Of a stretch of DNA of 64,000 nt, positions 37,465 to 46,752 are shown in pieces. Location of the stretch: the NCBI GenBank assembly GCA_964477445.1, contig CAYZED010000001.1:222773-286772 (forward strand), in the 5' to 3' direction. Position 1 is the stretch's first letter, and every line of letters begins with the position of its first letter. The notes under the pieces were generated by a model. The model saw only the letters and a list, made by a program, of their open reading frames with translations. It was not told the origin of the DNA and searched no databases. A program made the position numbers and the translations under genes. The DNA comes from CAYZED01 sp964477445 (GTDB lineage Bacteria > Bacillota > Clostridia > Lutisporales > Lutisporaceae).

Positions 37465-38436
37465 ATGATTTACCCATCTATAATAAAAGCGATAAAAGAT
37501 AGTAAGAAAATACTATTAACAGCTCATATCAACCCTGATGGTGATGCATTAGGATCGGTATTGGCTTTGCATAAAGCATTGAAATCAGCAGGTAAAGCTA
37601 CATTTCCAGTAATTGATGATGACTTTCCAACTTTATATAAGTTTCTAGATGGATGGGATGAAATTTTAAAATTCGGCGATCAGATATTAGAAGAATCAAA
37701 AGATGAAATTGACTTAATTATCGCGCTGGACTGTGGAGATGTCGAAAGATTTGGAAGAGTTTCAGAATATTTTGATGGTAAAAAAGTCATAAATATCGAT
37801 CATCACATAAGCAATACAGCGTTTGGTACGCTTAATATGATTGATTCAAATGCTGCTTCTACTGGTGAAATGGTTTACCAAATAATTAGCATTATGGGAC
37901 TTGAAATAACAAAGGAAATTGCTGAGGCAATTTATACAGCTATAGTGACCGATACTGGACAGTTCAGATATACTAATACAACTTCAGTTACGCATCAAAT
38001 AGCTGGTGATATGATTAATAACGGTGTTGATACAGCTTATATGTATGAACAGATTTATCAAAACACATCAAAAGAAAAAATGTTATTAAGTGCAAAAGCG
38101 CTCAGTTCATTAAAATTATATTTTGATGATAGAGTAGCAGTTTTAAGAGTAACAATTGATGACATTCAAAAATCTGGAGCCACTGGAGCGGATACTGAAG
38201 GGATAATAAATTTTGGTAGAGATATTTCGACTGTAGAAGTAGCCGTTTTGTTAAAAGAGCATGAAAAAGAAAAAATAAAAATTGGGCTTCGCTCAAAAAA
38301 ATATGTTGATGTTGCTACTATTTCGCAAGAAATTGGCGGTGGAGGGCATGTTAGAGCAGCCGGATGCACAATATATGGCAATATTGATGAAGCAGAATCA
38401 ATTATGATAGAAAAAATTGGTAAATTACTCAAATAA
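37465..38436 (+). CDS. nrnA: Bifunctional oligoribonuclease/pAp phosphatase NrnA (DHH family)
   Basis: ATG 37465 is chosen because GGGGTGGG lies just upstream; GTG 37456 is inside it. The 323-residue protein has DHH motifs HINPDGDALGS, LDCGD and INIDHHISN, and a C-terminal DHHA1 domain with GGGGHVRAAG. NrnA degrades nano-RNA and pAp. It commonly lies between rbfA and truB in Clostridia. Confidence 0.93.
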   Translation: MIYPSIIKAIKDSKKILLTAHINPDGDALGSVLALHKALKSAGKATFPVIDDDFPTLYKFLDGWDEILKFGDQILEESKDEIDLIIALDCGDVERFGRVSEYFDGKKVINIDHHISNTAFGTLNMIDSNAASTGEMVYQIISIMGLEITKEIAEAIYTAIVTDTGQFRYTNTTSVTHQIAGDMINNGVDTAYMYEQIYQNTSKEKMLLSAKALSSLKLYFDDRVAVLRVTIDDIQKSGATGADTEGIINFGRDISTVEVAVLLKEHEKEKIKIGLRSKKYVDVATISQEIGGGGHVRAAGCTIYGNIDEAESIMIEKIGKLLK

Positions 38437-38508
38437 AAAAATTGTAAAACGCTATATGGCAATAATTAGAAGATGCATATTGAGAAATAATCATTAAAAG
38501 AGGTATTG

Positions 38509-39429
38509 ATGGACGGAATCGTAAATGTTTTGAAACCGCCAGGAATGTCGTCTCATGATGTCATTAATATCATGAGAAAGATATTTCAAACAAAAAAAAT
38601 CGGCCATACTGGAACACTTGATCCAGAAGCCGCTGGAGTTTTACCAGTATGTGTTGGAAAAGCTACCAAACTTGCAGACAGACTTGCTGGCGAAAAAAAA
38701 GAATATAGAGTTGTTGTGAAATTAGGTATCGAAACAGATAGTTATGACACACAAGGGAATATTGTTTCTGAGAATGTTGTACCTGAATTCTCTGATGATT
38801 ACTTAACAGAAAAATTACGAGATTTTTATGGGGAGCAAAAACAAATTCCACCAATATTTTCTGCAATCAAAGTTGACGGTAAAAAATTATATGAATACGC
38901 TTTAAGAGGCGAAGAGGTTTTAATAAAGCCAAGAGAAATCACAATCCACTCCATTGATTTTATTTATAGAATAGATTCCGATGAATTCATGTTCGATGTT
39001 TCTTGTTCTAAAGGAACATATGTGAGATCGATTTGTCATGATTTAGGCATAGTTTTAGGATGTGGTGCGGCTATGAAGCGCTTAGTTAGAGTTTCAAGCG
39101 GACGATTTCATATTAATGAAGCATTTACATTAGAAGAACTAAATGAATTAAAAGACGAATCAAAACTAGGAGACGCGATTGTTTCTTTACCCGAGTTTTT
39201 TAAAGAAGTAAAAAAATTGGAAGTTAAGAAAGATGCATATCAATTTTTAGAAAATGGTAACCCGTTAATAATTAAAAATATAGATAATAATTTTATAGAT
39301 GCTTTTAAGCAAATGAAACAGGATGAAGAATTTTTAATTTGCTTTGATGAAGAAATTTTTGGTCTTGCAGTTAAAAAGACATATCCCGCCGACGGTGGTT
39401 TTGCTGGAGTAGTTTTATATAGATTTTAA
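38509..39429 (+). CDS. truB: tRNA pseudouridine-55 synthase TruB
   Basis: The 306-residue protein opens with DGIVNVLKPPGMSSHDV and has the catalytic D38 in HTGTLDPEAAGVLP, and the later KGTYVRSICHDLG. It makes pseudouridine 55 in the T arm of tRNAs. I use ATG 38509 with AGAGGT upstream; a TTG directly before it would add one residue. Confidence 0.96.
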   Translation: MDGIVNVLKPPGMSSHDVINIMRKIFQTKKIGHTGTLDPEAAGVLPVCVGKATKLADRLAGEKKEYRVVVKLGIETDSYDTQGNIVSENVVPEFSDDYLTEKLRDFYGEQKQIPPIFSAIKVDGKKLYEYALRGEEVLIKPREITIHSIDFIYRIDSDEFMFDVSCSKGTYVRSICHDLGIVLGCGAAMKRLVRVSSGRFHINEAFTLEELNELKDESKLGDAIVSLPEFFKEVKKLEVKKDAYQFLENGNPLIIKNIDNNFIDAFKQMKQDEEFLICFDEEIFGLAVKKTYPADGGFAGVVLYRF

Positions 39430-39494
39430 CAAATTTTGTAAAAATATGAGCAGAGATATTCTTATAAAGAAAATGACTATAAGGAGAGTGAGCA

Positions 39495-40439
39495 TTGGAT
39501 ACTCTTTCGAACTACAATGAAGTATATAGAGATAACGGACTGGTTTTAGCGTTGGGAAATTTTGATGGTGTTCATTTGGGGCATAAAAAACTTTTCGATA
39601 AGTTGATTGAAGAAGGTCATAGATTAAAAGTAAAAACAATGGCGTATACTTTTGAGACACATCCACGTCAAATTTTGACACCCGAGAAACCATTCCATCA
39701 ATTAATGGATAATTACCAAAAGATTAGTTTTATTGAATCTTTAGGGCTAGATTATCTTTTTTTAGAAGATTTTTTGAAAGTTAAAGATATGGTAGCTGTA
39801 GAATTTATAGAAGAAGTTTTGATTGGTTTTTTTAATGTTAAGGCAATTGTTATCGGGTGGAATTATAGATTTGGCAAAAAAGGAGAAGGAACACCAGAAC
39901 TCCTTATGCAGATGGGTTTAAAATTTGGATTTGACGTAAATATAGTTCCTGCAGTTCAATATCGAGCGCACGTCGTTTCTAGTACACTAATAAGACATTT
40001 AATTCGTACAGGAGAACTTGAAGAGGCACGTGCTTATCTTGGGCATAGCTACTCGATTAGGAATAGAGTTATTCATGGAAAGCGAAACGGCGGAAAAATA
40101 GGAATCCATACCGCAAATCTTGATATAAATAAATTTATGACATTGCCCCAAAAAGGTGTTTATGCAACATATACTTATTATTTGGATAAAAGATATATTA
40201 GTATAACGAATGTGGGGACTAATCCGACTTTTGAGGGTGAAAAAACTACAGTTGAAACACATATTTTTGANNNNNNNNNNTTTGATTTTAATGCTGATTT
40301 ATATGAAGAAATTATTGAAGTAGAATTGGTAAAAAGAATAAGAGATGAAATAAAATTCGAAACGGTTGATAAACTACTCGAACAGATAAGTCAGGATATT
40401 TCGATTAGAATGAAAATACATACTGAAGACAATAGATAG
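39495..40439 (+). CDS. ribF: Bifunctional riboflavin kinase/FAD synthetase (split by a scaffold gap)
   Basis: The gene starts with TTG, eight bases after AAGGAG. It encodes an N-terminal FMN adenylyltransferase domain (LALGNFDGVHLGHKKLF) and a C-terminal flavokinase domain (RVIHGKRNGGKIGIHTANLD and TNVGTNPTF). Ten N at 40271-40280 interrupt the ETHIFDF motif. The flanks share TTTGA, and joining there gives the expected THIFDFNADLY run and 309 residues, so no coding sequence seems lost. It makes FMN and FAD. Confidence 0.95.
   Translation: MDTLSNYNEVYRDNGLVLALGNFDGVHLGHKKLFDKLIEEGHRLKVKTMAYTFETHPRQILTPEKPFHQLMDNYQKISFIESLGLDYLFLEDFLKVKDMVAVEFIEEVLIGFFNVKAIVIGWNYRFGKKGEGTPELLMQMGLKFGFDVNIVPAVQYRAHVVSSTLIRHLIRTGELEEARAYLGHSYSIRNRVIHGKRNGGKIGIHTANLDINKFMTLPQKGVYATYTYYLDKRYISITNVGTNPTFEGEKTTVETHIFXXXXFDFNADLYEEIIEVELVKRIRDEIKFETVDKLLEQISQDISIRMKIHTEDNR
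40271..40280. other. Assembly gap (10 N), apparently artificial
   Basis: The left flank ends ATATTTTTGA and the right begins TTTGATTTTA. Overlap of the shared TTTGA restores the ribF motif exactly. Confidence 0.9.
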
Positions 40440-40568
40440 ATAACTATTAAACAATTCACGACGTTTTGAAATAAAGAAATATATATTACACGATATGTTG
40501 ATGAAACATTAAAAAAATAGTACAAAAATAATACATAAAAATAATACATAAAACTACGGAGGTAAACC

Positions 40569-43322
40569 ATGGAAAAGTTTGGTTTAAATGAATTAAGAGA
40601 GAAATTTTTAAGTTTTTTTGAAAGTAAAGGTCATTTGCGTTTGAAGAGTGCATCGCTCGTGCCTGAAGAAGATAAGAGCTTGCTTATTATAAATTCGGGT
40701 ATGGCACCACTTAAACCTTATTTTACTGGTCAAAAAGTTCCGCCGAGAAATCGAGTGACTACATGCCAAAAGTGTATTCGTACTCCAGACATCGAGAACG
40801 TAGGAAAGACAGATAGGCATGGTACTTTTTTTGAGATGCTAGGTAATTTTTCGTTTGGTGATTATTTCAAAAAAGAATCTATTGCATGGGGCTGGGAATT
40901 TTTCACTGAGGTTTTAGGGATACCAACTGATTTAATTTGGGTCTCGGTTTATCTTGAAGATGATGAAGCGTATGATATTTGGAAGAATGACATTAAGATT
41001 AATGAAGATCGAATAGTTAGAATGGGCAAAGAAGATAATTTTTGGGAAATTGGGGTTGGACCTTGTGGCCCATGCTCCGAGATTTATATCGATAGAGGTG
41101 AAAAAAGAGGATGTGGTGATCCTAACTGTAAACCAGGCTGCGAATGTGACAGGTTTGTTGAAGTTTGGAACCATGTTTTTACCCAATTTGATAGAGATGA
41201 AGCCGGGAATTATAATAAACTTGCAAAACCAAATATTGACACTGGCATGGGGCTTGAACGGCTTGCAATCATAGTTCAAAATGCTGAAAACATTTTTGAG
41301 GTTGATACAATTAGAACAGAACTTGACTATATTTGTAATCTTAGCAACACAAAATATGGCGTTAATTTAAGCTCTGATATAAGCATAAGAATTATTACAG
41401 ACCACACCAGAAGTGTTGTTTTCATGGCTTCTGACGGGATACTTCCTTCTAATGAAGGTCGCGGCTATGTACTGAGAAGATTATTAAGAAGAGCAGTAAG
41501 ACACGGAAAGTTACTTGGAATTAATGATTTATTCATGAAAAAAGTAGCTGATTTAGTTATTGATATAAACAAAATAGCTTATCCGGAAATGAACGAAAAA
41601 AGAGATTATATTTTGAGTGTCATTGATGTTGAAGAAAAGCGATTTAATGAAACAGTTGATAAAGGGCTAGTAATTCTTGAAAATCATATAGATATTCTAA
41701 AAAAAGAAAATAAAACAATATTATCAGGAGCAGTGGCTTTTGAACTTCATGATACTTTTGGCTTTCCACTTGATTTAACAAAAGATATTTTAGATGAAAA
41801 TGGACTCTATGTCGATGAAGAAGCATATAAAGAGGANNNNNNNNNNAAAAATCGTGCCAGAGCAGCCAGAGCTGACAGCAACATCGAAGGCTGGAAAGAA
41901 GATATTTATGCAAAAATCGATTGGAATATAAAATCTGAATTTGTAGGTTATACAAGAACAAATTGCGAAAGCAAGGTATCTGTAATAATTGCGAATGGCA
42001 AAGAAGTAAAATCAATCGAAGTTAGTAACGAATCTGAAAAAGAAGCTGGAATAGATTCAGATAATATAACAGGCATCGAAGTTGGAATTGATTCAGGCAA
42101 TAAAACAGGCATCGAAGCTGGAATAGATTCAGGCAATATAACAGGCATCGAAGCGGAAATAATTCTTAATCAGACACCTTTTTATGCTGAAAGTGGAGGT
42201 CAAATCGGAGATACTGGAATTTTCAGAAGCAGAGATTTTGTTTTTGTAATTACTAACACAAAAAAAGTTACTGGAGATAGATTTGTTCATCAAGGGATTC
42301 TAAAAGAAGGTTCGTTAAAAGTTGGAGATGAAGGCTTAGCAGAAGTTGATGAAAAAAGACGAAATGCTATAAGGAGAAACCATTCGGCGACTCACTTATT
42401 ACAAAAAGCGTTGAGAAACGTCCTTGGAACGCACGTAGAACAGGCGGGATCTTTAGTTGACGCCGAAAAACTTAGATTCGATTTTTCTCATTTTAAAGCG
42501 ATGACAGCAGCAGAAAAATCCACAGTTGAAGCACAAGTAAATGAGATGATATTAGCATCATTAAATATTGAGACACATGTAACTGGCATGGAAGAAGCTC
42601 GAAAACTTGGTGCCATGGCACTTTTTGGTGAAAAATATGGAGACACAGTAAGGCTAATAAAAATGGGAGAGTACAGCATCGAGCTTTGTGGAGGAACACA
42701 TTTAACGAATACAAGTCAAACCGGACTATTTAAGTTTCTTTCAGAAGGTGGAGTAGCGGCGGGAGTTAGAAGAATTGAAGCAGTTACCGGAGAAAACGCG
42801 TATAAACTTTTCTTAGAAAAAGAGAGTATTATTTCTGAAATTTGTGACAAACTTAAGACTACACCTAACGAAGCTGTTAAGAGAGCCGAAAATCTTACGC
42901 TTCAAGTTAAGGATTTGGAAAAAGATATTCAACTTATGAAATCAAAAATGGCTTCGGGGTCGATAGATGATTATGCAAAGAAAGCTGAAATGATTAATGG
43001 CATAAATGTTTTGTTCACTAAGGTAGAAGGTCTTGACGGAGATGGAATAAGAGATTTTGGTGACAAACTACGAGATAAATTAGGCGAATCTATAATATTT
43101 ATGGCAACTCCAACTGTAGATAAAGTAATTCTGTTATCAATGGCCTCAAAAGGTGCAATTGCAAAAGGTGCACACGCTGGAAATCTACTTAAAGAAGTGG
43201 CCAAGGCCAATGGTGGAAGCGGTGGAGGAAGACCTGATATGGCACAGGGAGGTCTGAAGGAGGTCACAAAAATTGATGAAGCTTTGGCAATGGCTTGGAA
43301 GTTATATAAGGCTAGGGATTAG
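40569..43322 (+). CDS. alaS: Alanyl-tRNA synthetase (small gap; in-frame repeat insertion)
   Basis: The protein of about 917 residues has the class II catalytic core (NSGMAPLKPYFTGQ, HGTFFEMLGNFSFGDYFK), the editing site (RRNHSATHLLQKAL and CGGTHL) and a C-terminal DHHA1 domain ending in GGGRPDMAQGG. Ten N at 41837-41846 fall before KNRARAAR; homologues suggest about five residues are missing there. Three 12-residue repeats (AGIDSGNITGIE type) are inserted just before the NQTPFYAESGGQ segment of the editing domain. No T-box leader was seen. Confidence 0.95.
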   Translation: MEKFGLNELREKFLSFFESKGHLRLKSASLVPEEDKSLLIINSGMAPLKPYFTGQKVPPRNRVTTCQKCIRTPDIENVGKTDRHGTFFEMLGNFSFGDYFKKESIAWGWEFFTEVLGIPTDLIWVSVYLEDDEAYDIWKNDIKINEDRIVRMGKEDNFWEIGVGPCGPCSEIYIDRGEKRGCGDPNCKPGCECDRFVEVWNHVFTQFDRDEAGNYNKLAKPNIDTGMGLERLAIIVQNAENIFEVDTIRTELDYICNLSNTKYGVNLSSDISIRIITDHTRSVVFMASDGILPSNEGRGYVLRRLLRRAVRHGKLLGINDLFMKKVADLVIDINKIAYPEMNEKRDYILSVIDVEEKRFNETVDKGLVILENHIDILKKENKTILSGAVAFELHDTFGFPLDLTKDILDENGLYVDEEAYKEXXXXKNRARAARADSNIEGWKEDIYAKIDWNIKSEFVGYTRTNCESKVSVIIANGKEVKSIEVSNESEKEAGIDSDNITGIEVGIDSGNKTGIEAGIDSGNITGIEAEIILNQTPFYAESGGQIGDTGIFRSRDFVFVITNTKKVTGDRFVHQGILKEGSLKVGDEGLAEVDEKRRNAIRRNHSATHLLQKALRNVLGTHVEQAGSLVDAEKLRFDFSHFKAMTAAEKSTVEAQVNEMILASLNIETHVTGMEEARKLGAMALFGEKYGDTVRLIKMGEYSIELCGGTHLTNTSQTGLFKFLSEGGVAAGVRRIEAVTGENAYKLFLEKESIISEICDKLKTTPNEAVKRAENLTLQVKDLEKDIQLMKSKMASGSIDDYAKKAEMINGINVLFTKVEGLDGDGIRDFGDKLRDKLGESIIFMATPTVDKVILLSMASKGAIAKGAHAGNLLKEVAKANGGSGGGRPDMAQGGLKEVTKIDEALAMAWKLYKARD
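41837..41846. other. Assembly gap (10 N) in alaS
   Basis: The flanks AAAGAGGA and AAAAATCG do not overlap. By comparison with the family pattern (E-M-x-x-Q before K/R-x-RAR), some 13 bases are probably missing. The frame is kept across the ten N as given only by chance. Confidence 0.85.
42042..42149 (+). repeat. 3 x 36-bp in-frame tandem repeat in alaS
   Basis: Three adjacent 36-bp units at 42042-42077, 42078-42113 and 42114-42149 encode E(A/V)GIDS(D/G)N(I/K)TGI. They differ at only a few bases, so the expansion is recent. A fourth unit begins (GAAGCGGAAATA) and then returns to normal alaS sequence. Confidence 0.95.
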
Positions 43323-43397
43323 GTGCATTCAATAACAGTTACATTTAGAAAACGACAAGAATTATATTAAATTTCATATAAATTTCACATAAATACT

Positions 43398-43432
43398 AAT
43401 AGCATGCCTTTTTATGGGCATGCTATTTTTTT
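43398..43432 (+). terminator. Rho-independent terminator after alaS
   Basis: AATAGCATGCC and GGCATGCTATT form a perfect 11-bp stem with a nine-base loop, followed by a run of T. Confidence 0.93.
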
Positions 43433-43627
43433 AAAATCAATATCTATTTAAATTTTAATTATTTTTCGTATAAAGAAAATTATTTATTAGTTCCACTTTT
43501 TGAAATAGCAAATCTAACTTGTTGTAACAAAAATTTAAAGAATGTTAAATTGAGTACAAATGGAGCTATATTTATAGAAAAATGGTCATATTAGTATATA
43601 TTTGAAAGATAAAGGTTCACATTTTTT

Positions 43628-43653
43628 CCCACTAGCGAAAGCTAGTGGGTTTT
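43628..43653 (+). terminator. Perfect hairpin upstream of the esterase gene
   Basis: CCCACTAGC and GCTAGTGGG make a 9-bp perfect stem with a GAAA tetraloop, T-rich on both sides (six T before, four after). It could stop transcription on either strand or mark the end of an unseen transcript. Confidence 0.75.
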
Positions 43654-43702
43654 AGATTGTTAGTGTTATAATTATAAACAAATAAAATCGTGAGGTGAAA
43701 AC

Positions 43703-44833
43703 ATGATTAATAGTTTTCCAAAGCCCAAGGGAAAATATTTTATTGGATACTTTGATTCCGTGCTTGAATATAATCTCGAAAACTTACCACGCTCAATAGG
43801 GTATAGATGCTTTTATCCATCAGATTCAGTAGGCCAAAAACCAACAAAATATTTTGTTGATAATGAAATGTCGGAAATGTATAAGAAGCAAGCTAGCGAT
43901 TTATTGAGTGATGAAAAATTAAAGTTTGTAGATGAATTAAGTAAGTTAGAAATAAATAGTTTTGAAAATGTTGAAGTGGCAGTTTCTGCAGACAAATTTA
44001 AGCTTATTGTTTACTCACCAGGATATGGAGCACATGCATGGTCTAATTTAATCGTTATTGAAGAACTAGTAAGTCAAGGATATGTAGTTTTGGCTGTTTC
44101 CCCAACAGGTGAAGCGTTTTGCACAATACTAGGCGATAAAAAGATACCTGCAGATAGAGCAATAACTGAAGCGTTAAGGACTGATGTAGGGAAATATATG
44201 AGTGACTCGAAAAATGGTCCGCTGACAGAATGGACGGCAGAAATGTTATCCGATTTTCTAGAAAAATGCACTTTTTCTGCAAGTAGAATTAAAATATGGA
44301 CCAGTGATGTAATAGAACTAATCAATAAGCTTTCACTCGCAAATGAAGACCCCAAGAATTTGTTTTTTGATAAATTAGACATTTCATCTTATGGTATTTT
44401 TGGACACTCTTTTGGTGGGGCGACTGCCTTCAATACTCCCATTTTTGATAAACGTTGTATAGCAGCTATAAATATTGATGGATGGCAATTTGGGGCAAAT
44501 CTCACAAAGCGTAAACTTGAAGTGCCAGGCATGATAATTCTGAGTGATGACAATTTTTTTGAGGGAAACTATGGGAACCAAAACGAAGAAATAATTAAAC
44601 TGATAGTGCCAGAAGCTACACATAATTTCTTTTGTGATGCATGTGTTTTGTATCCAGATTTCATAAGAGAATTAGAAAAAACGGCGATAGATGGATATGC
44701 ATTAATGGATATTATGAAGGATTTTGTCTTAACTTTTTTTGATAAAACACTCAAAGAAAAGCGCGACGTGTCATTGTCTGGACTAGCAGAGAAACATAAG
44801 AAATATGCGATAGTGAAATTTGGAAAGCAATGA
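43703..44833 (+). CDS. Alpha/beta hydrolase, platelet-activating factor acetylhydrolase-like
   Basis: The 376-residue protein has no signal peptide. It carries the nucleophile elbow GHSFGG with S236, an oxyanion-type segment VYSPGYGAHAW near residue 100, and a likely catalytic His in EATHNFF near 314. The general pattern (YRCFYPSD, SPGYG, FGHSFGG, NIDGWQFG) fits the PAF-AH/lipase-like group, which hydrolyses short acyl esters. The substrate is unknown. GAGGTG precedes the ATG. A broken copy of its residues 44-80 lies at 46753. Confidence 0.8.
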   Translation: MINSFPKPKGKYFIGYFDSVLEYNLENLPRSIGYRCFYPSDSVGQKPTKYFVDNEMSEMYKKQASDLLSDEKLKFVDELSKLEINSFENVEVAVSADKFKLIVYSPGYGAHAWSNLIVIEELVSQGYVVLAVSPTGEAFCTILGDKKIPADRAITEALRTDVGKYMSDSKNGPLTEWTAEMLSDFLEKCTFSASRIKIWTSDVIELINKLSLANEDPKNLFFDKLDISSYGIFGHSFGGATAFNTPIFDKRCIAAINIDGWQFGANLTKRKLEVPGMIILSDDNFFEGNYGNQNEEIIKLIVPEATHNFFCDACVLYPDFIRELEKTAIDGYALMDIMKDFVLTFFDKTLKEKRDVSLSGLAEKHKKYAIVKFGKQ

Positions 44834-45113
44834 AGATTATATAGAATATTTCTTGTAAATATTTATAACTAGCTATTTAATACATTTTGCTATTTTTATT
44901 TAGAATTCTAGTCATATTTAGTGTTGAATTTTCATATTAATCAAAAATGGTTACAATTATTTTAGTAGGCTTAAAACAATAGGACTTGCAAATAAAAAAA
45001 ATAGGTGTAAACTTATTGTAAACAAAGTTAAAACGAAATAAATATTTATTCATTTTAACAAACGATGAATTGGGGATTTCATCGAACTAATACATAAAAC
45101 GGAGGAGAAAGAA

Positions 45114-46622
45114 ATGAAAAAGAAGATTGCATTACTACTCATTTGTGTCATGGTTCTTTCAGTGTTCAGCGGGATGTCAGCTTTTGGGACGGCTGCGGCT
45201 GTGAAAACAGGGATTACGGTTGTAATACCTGAATTTCCAACTAACTTAGATCCTACAGGCATTTCAGGAAACAAAACGAATACAACTGTACTTACACCAG
45301 CATTATTTGATCCTTTAGTTAATGTTGATGCTAAAGGTAAGATTGTTCCGAATTTAGCCTCAAAGTGGGTTGAAAGTCCAGACAGAAAACAGATTACTTT
45401 TGAGTTAAGAAAAGATGTTACATTCCATGACGGATCAAAATTAACAGCTGACGATGTTATTTTTTCAATTCAACAAAGAATGAAGGCACCAATAGGACAA
45501 GGGTCTGGTAGATTTATTAGTAAAATTACAAAGGTTGATAATTATACTTTAAGAATTGATAGACCAACGAATTTCTCTAAGATATATGAGCAACTTTCGT
45601 TTATGTCTGTCATTTCAAAAAAAGCTTTTTTAGCAGACCCAAAAGGGTTTGACAAAAATCCGATAGGTTCAGGTGCATTTAAATATTTATCTGTTTCACC
45701 AGGGCAAGGATACACTTTAACTGCAAATACTAAATATTTTAAGGGTGCACCAAAATTAAAAACAATTACTGTAAAAGTTATTGCGAGTGCTTCAACAGCA
45801 GTTTTGGCACTACAAACTGGTGAAGTTGATTTAATTCCAGTAGTTTTTCCTACAGATATTAAAACGCTTTCTAAAGATACAAAGGTAGCTATTAAAAGAA
45901 CGAGTACTTATATGCAATACCAGTTCCAAATGATGAAGGGTGGAGCGATTGATAATTTAAAGGTAAGAAAAGCAATTTATAATGCGATAAACACAAAAAA
46001 TGCTTTAATGGTAGGTTATGAAAATTTTGGTACTCCAGCTACTGATCTTTATTCAAGGTACGTTATGGGGAAATTCTATAATGTTACTCCACTGCCTAAA
46101 AAAAGTATAGATACTGCTAAGGCATTGCTCAAAGAAGCTGGTTATAATTCATCTGATGTAATTACTATAACCGTTATTGATCCAACTTCATTAAAAGTGG
46201 CACAGTCTTGTCAAAATGATTTGCTTTCAATAGGGCTGAATGTTAAGATTGAACAATTAGATATGGGAGCGTTTTATGGCAAGTATATGAGTGGAAGTTT
46301 GCAAATAATGCTAATCCCAATGGGAGGCGCTAATATGGCTCCTGAAGAAGTTGCAAATCTTTATACAACAACTGGAGATCCTTTTAATTCTTATACTGGT
46401 AAAACAGCTGCTTATGATACTGCAGTAGCAAAAATGTTAAAAGAAACAAATGCTACAAAGAAATTAGCATATATGAAGACAGCACTTACAATGTTAAAGA
46501 ATAATTATATTTTAGTTCCTTTGTTTGAGACTACTGCGGCTATGGCATATTCAAAAAGAGTAACTGGAGCAAATCTTACACCGGCAGCGTTCATTGATTA
46601 CTCAATAATTGGAGTTAAATAA
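45114..46622 (+). CDS. ABC transporter substrate-binding protein, family 5 (peptide type), orphan
   Basis: The 502-residue exported protein has a Sec signal peptide (about 1-28, MKKK then LLLICVMVLSVFSG) without a clear lipobox cysteine at the cleavage point. The SBP_bac_5 pattern is seen in FELRKDVTFHDGSKLTADDV and NPIGSGAFKYL. Such proteins capture oligopeptides, dipeptides or nickel complexes. No permease or ATPase gene is nearby, so it must share a transporter encoded elsewhere or act alone. GGAGGAG lies upstream. Confidence 0.88.
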   Translation: MKKKIALLLICVMVLSVFSGMSAFGTAAAVKTGITVVIPEFPTNLDPTGISGNKTNTTVLTPALFDPLVNVDAKGKIVPNLASKWVESPDRKQITFELRKDVTFHDGSKLTADDVIFSIQQRMKAPIGQGSGRFISKITKVDNYTLRIDRPTNFSKIYEQLSFMSVISKKAFLADPKGFDKNPIGSGAFKYLSVSPGQGYTLTANTKYFKGAPKLKTITVKVIASASTAVLALQTGEVDLIPVVFPTDIKTLSKDTKVAIKRTSTYMQYQFQMMKGGAIDNLKVRKAIYNAINTKNALMVGYENFGTPATDLYSRYVMGKFYNVTPLPKKSIDTAKALLKEAGYNSSDVITITVIDPTSLKVAQSCQNDLLSIGLNVKIEQLDMGAFYGKYMSGSLQIMLIPMGGANMAPEEVANLYTTTGDPFNSYTGKTAAYDTAVAKMLKETNATKKLAYMKTALTMLKNNYILVPLFETTAAMAYSKRVTGANLTPAAFIDYSIIGVK

Positions 46623-46654
46623 TTAATATTTAATATTTAGAAAATTAAAATAAG

Positions 46655-46698
46655 ACCCTTTGCGATTACTGGTTACTAACAGTTTTGCAAGGGGTTTT
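46655..46698 (+). terminator. Terminator after the substrate-binding protein gene
   Basis: ACCCTTTGC pairs with GCAAGGGGT (one G-T pair) around a loop that itself contains GGTTACTAAC, and the right arm runs into TTTT. Confidence 0.75.
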
Positions 46699-46703
46699 GT
46701 TCT

Positions 46704-46747
46704 AGTATAAGAAAGTATACTTTTTTCGAAGCCACTTTAGTTCTTAA
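46704..46747. repeat. Dispersed intergenic repeat (copy 2)
   Basis: It matches 18588-18635. AGTATA and TATACT form a 6-bp stem over AGAAAG and are followed by six T, so this element may be a mobile-looking or shared mini-terminator. Confidence 0.5.
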
Positions 46748-46752
46748 TGCAA

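Larger units (their letters stand above)
43323..43702. other. Intergenic region, 380 bp
   Basis: The region is very AT-rich and has no convincing open frame. It contains the alaS terminator (43398-43432) and a second perfect hairpin (43628-43649). A TATAAT at about 43670 may be the -10 element of the esterase gene, though no good -35 element is seen. Confidence 0.7.

Noticed and set aside
40440..40568. T-box leader for alaS
   Set aside because: The interval is short and AT-rich with repeated AATACATAAAA; no specifier or antiterminator motif is present.
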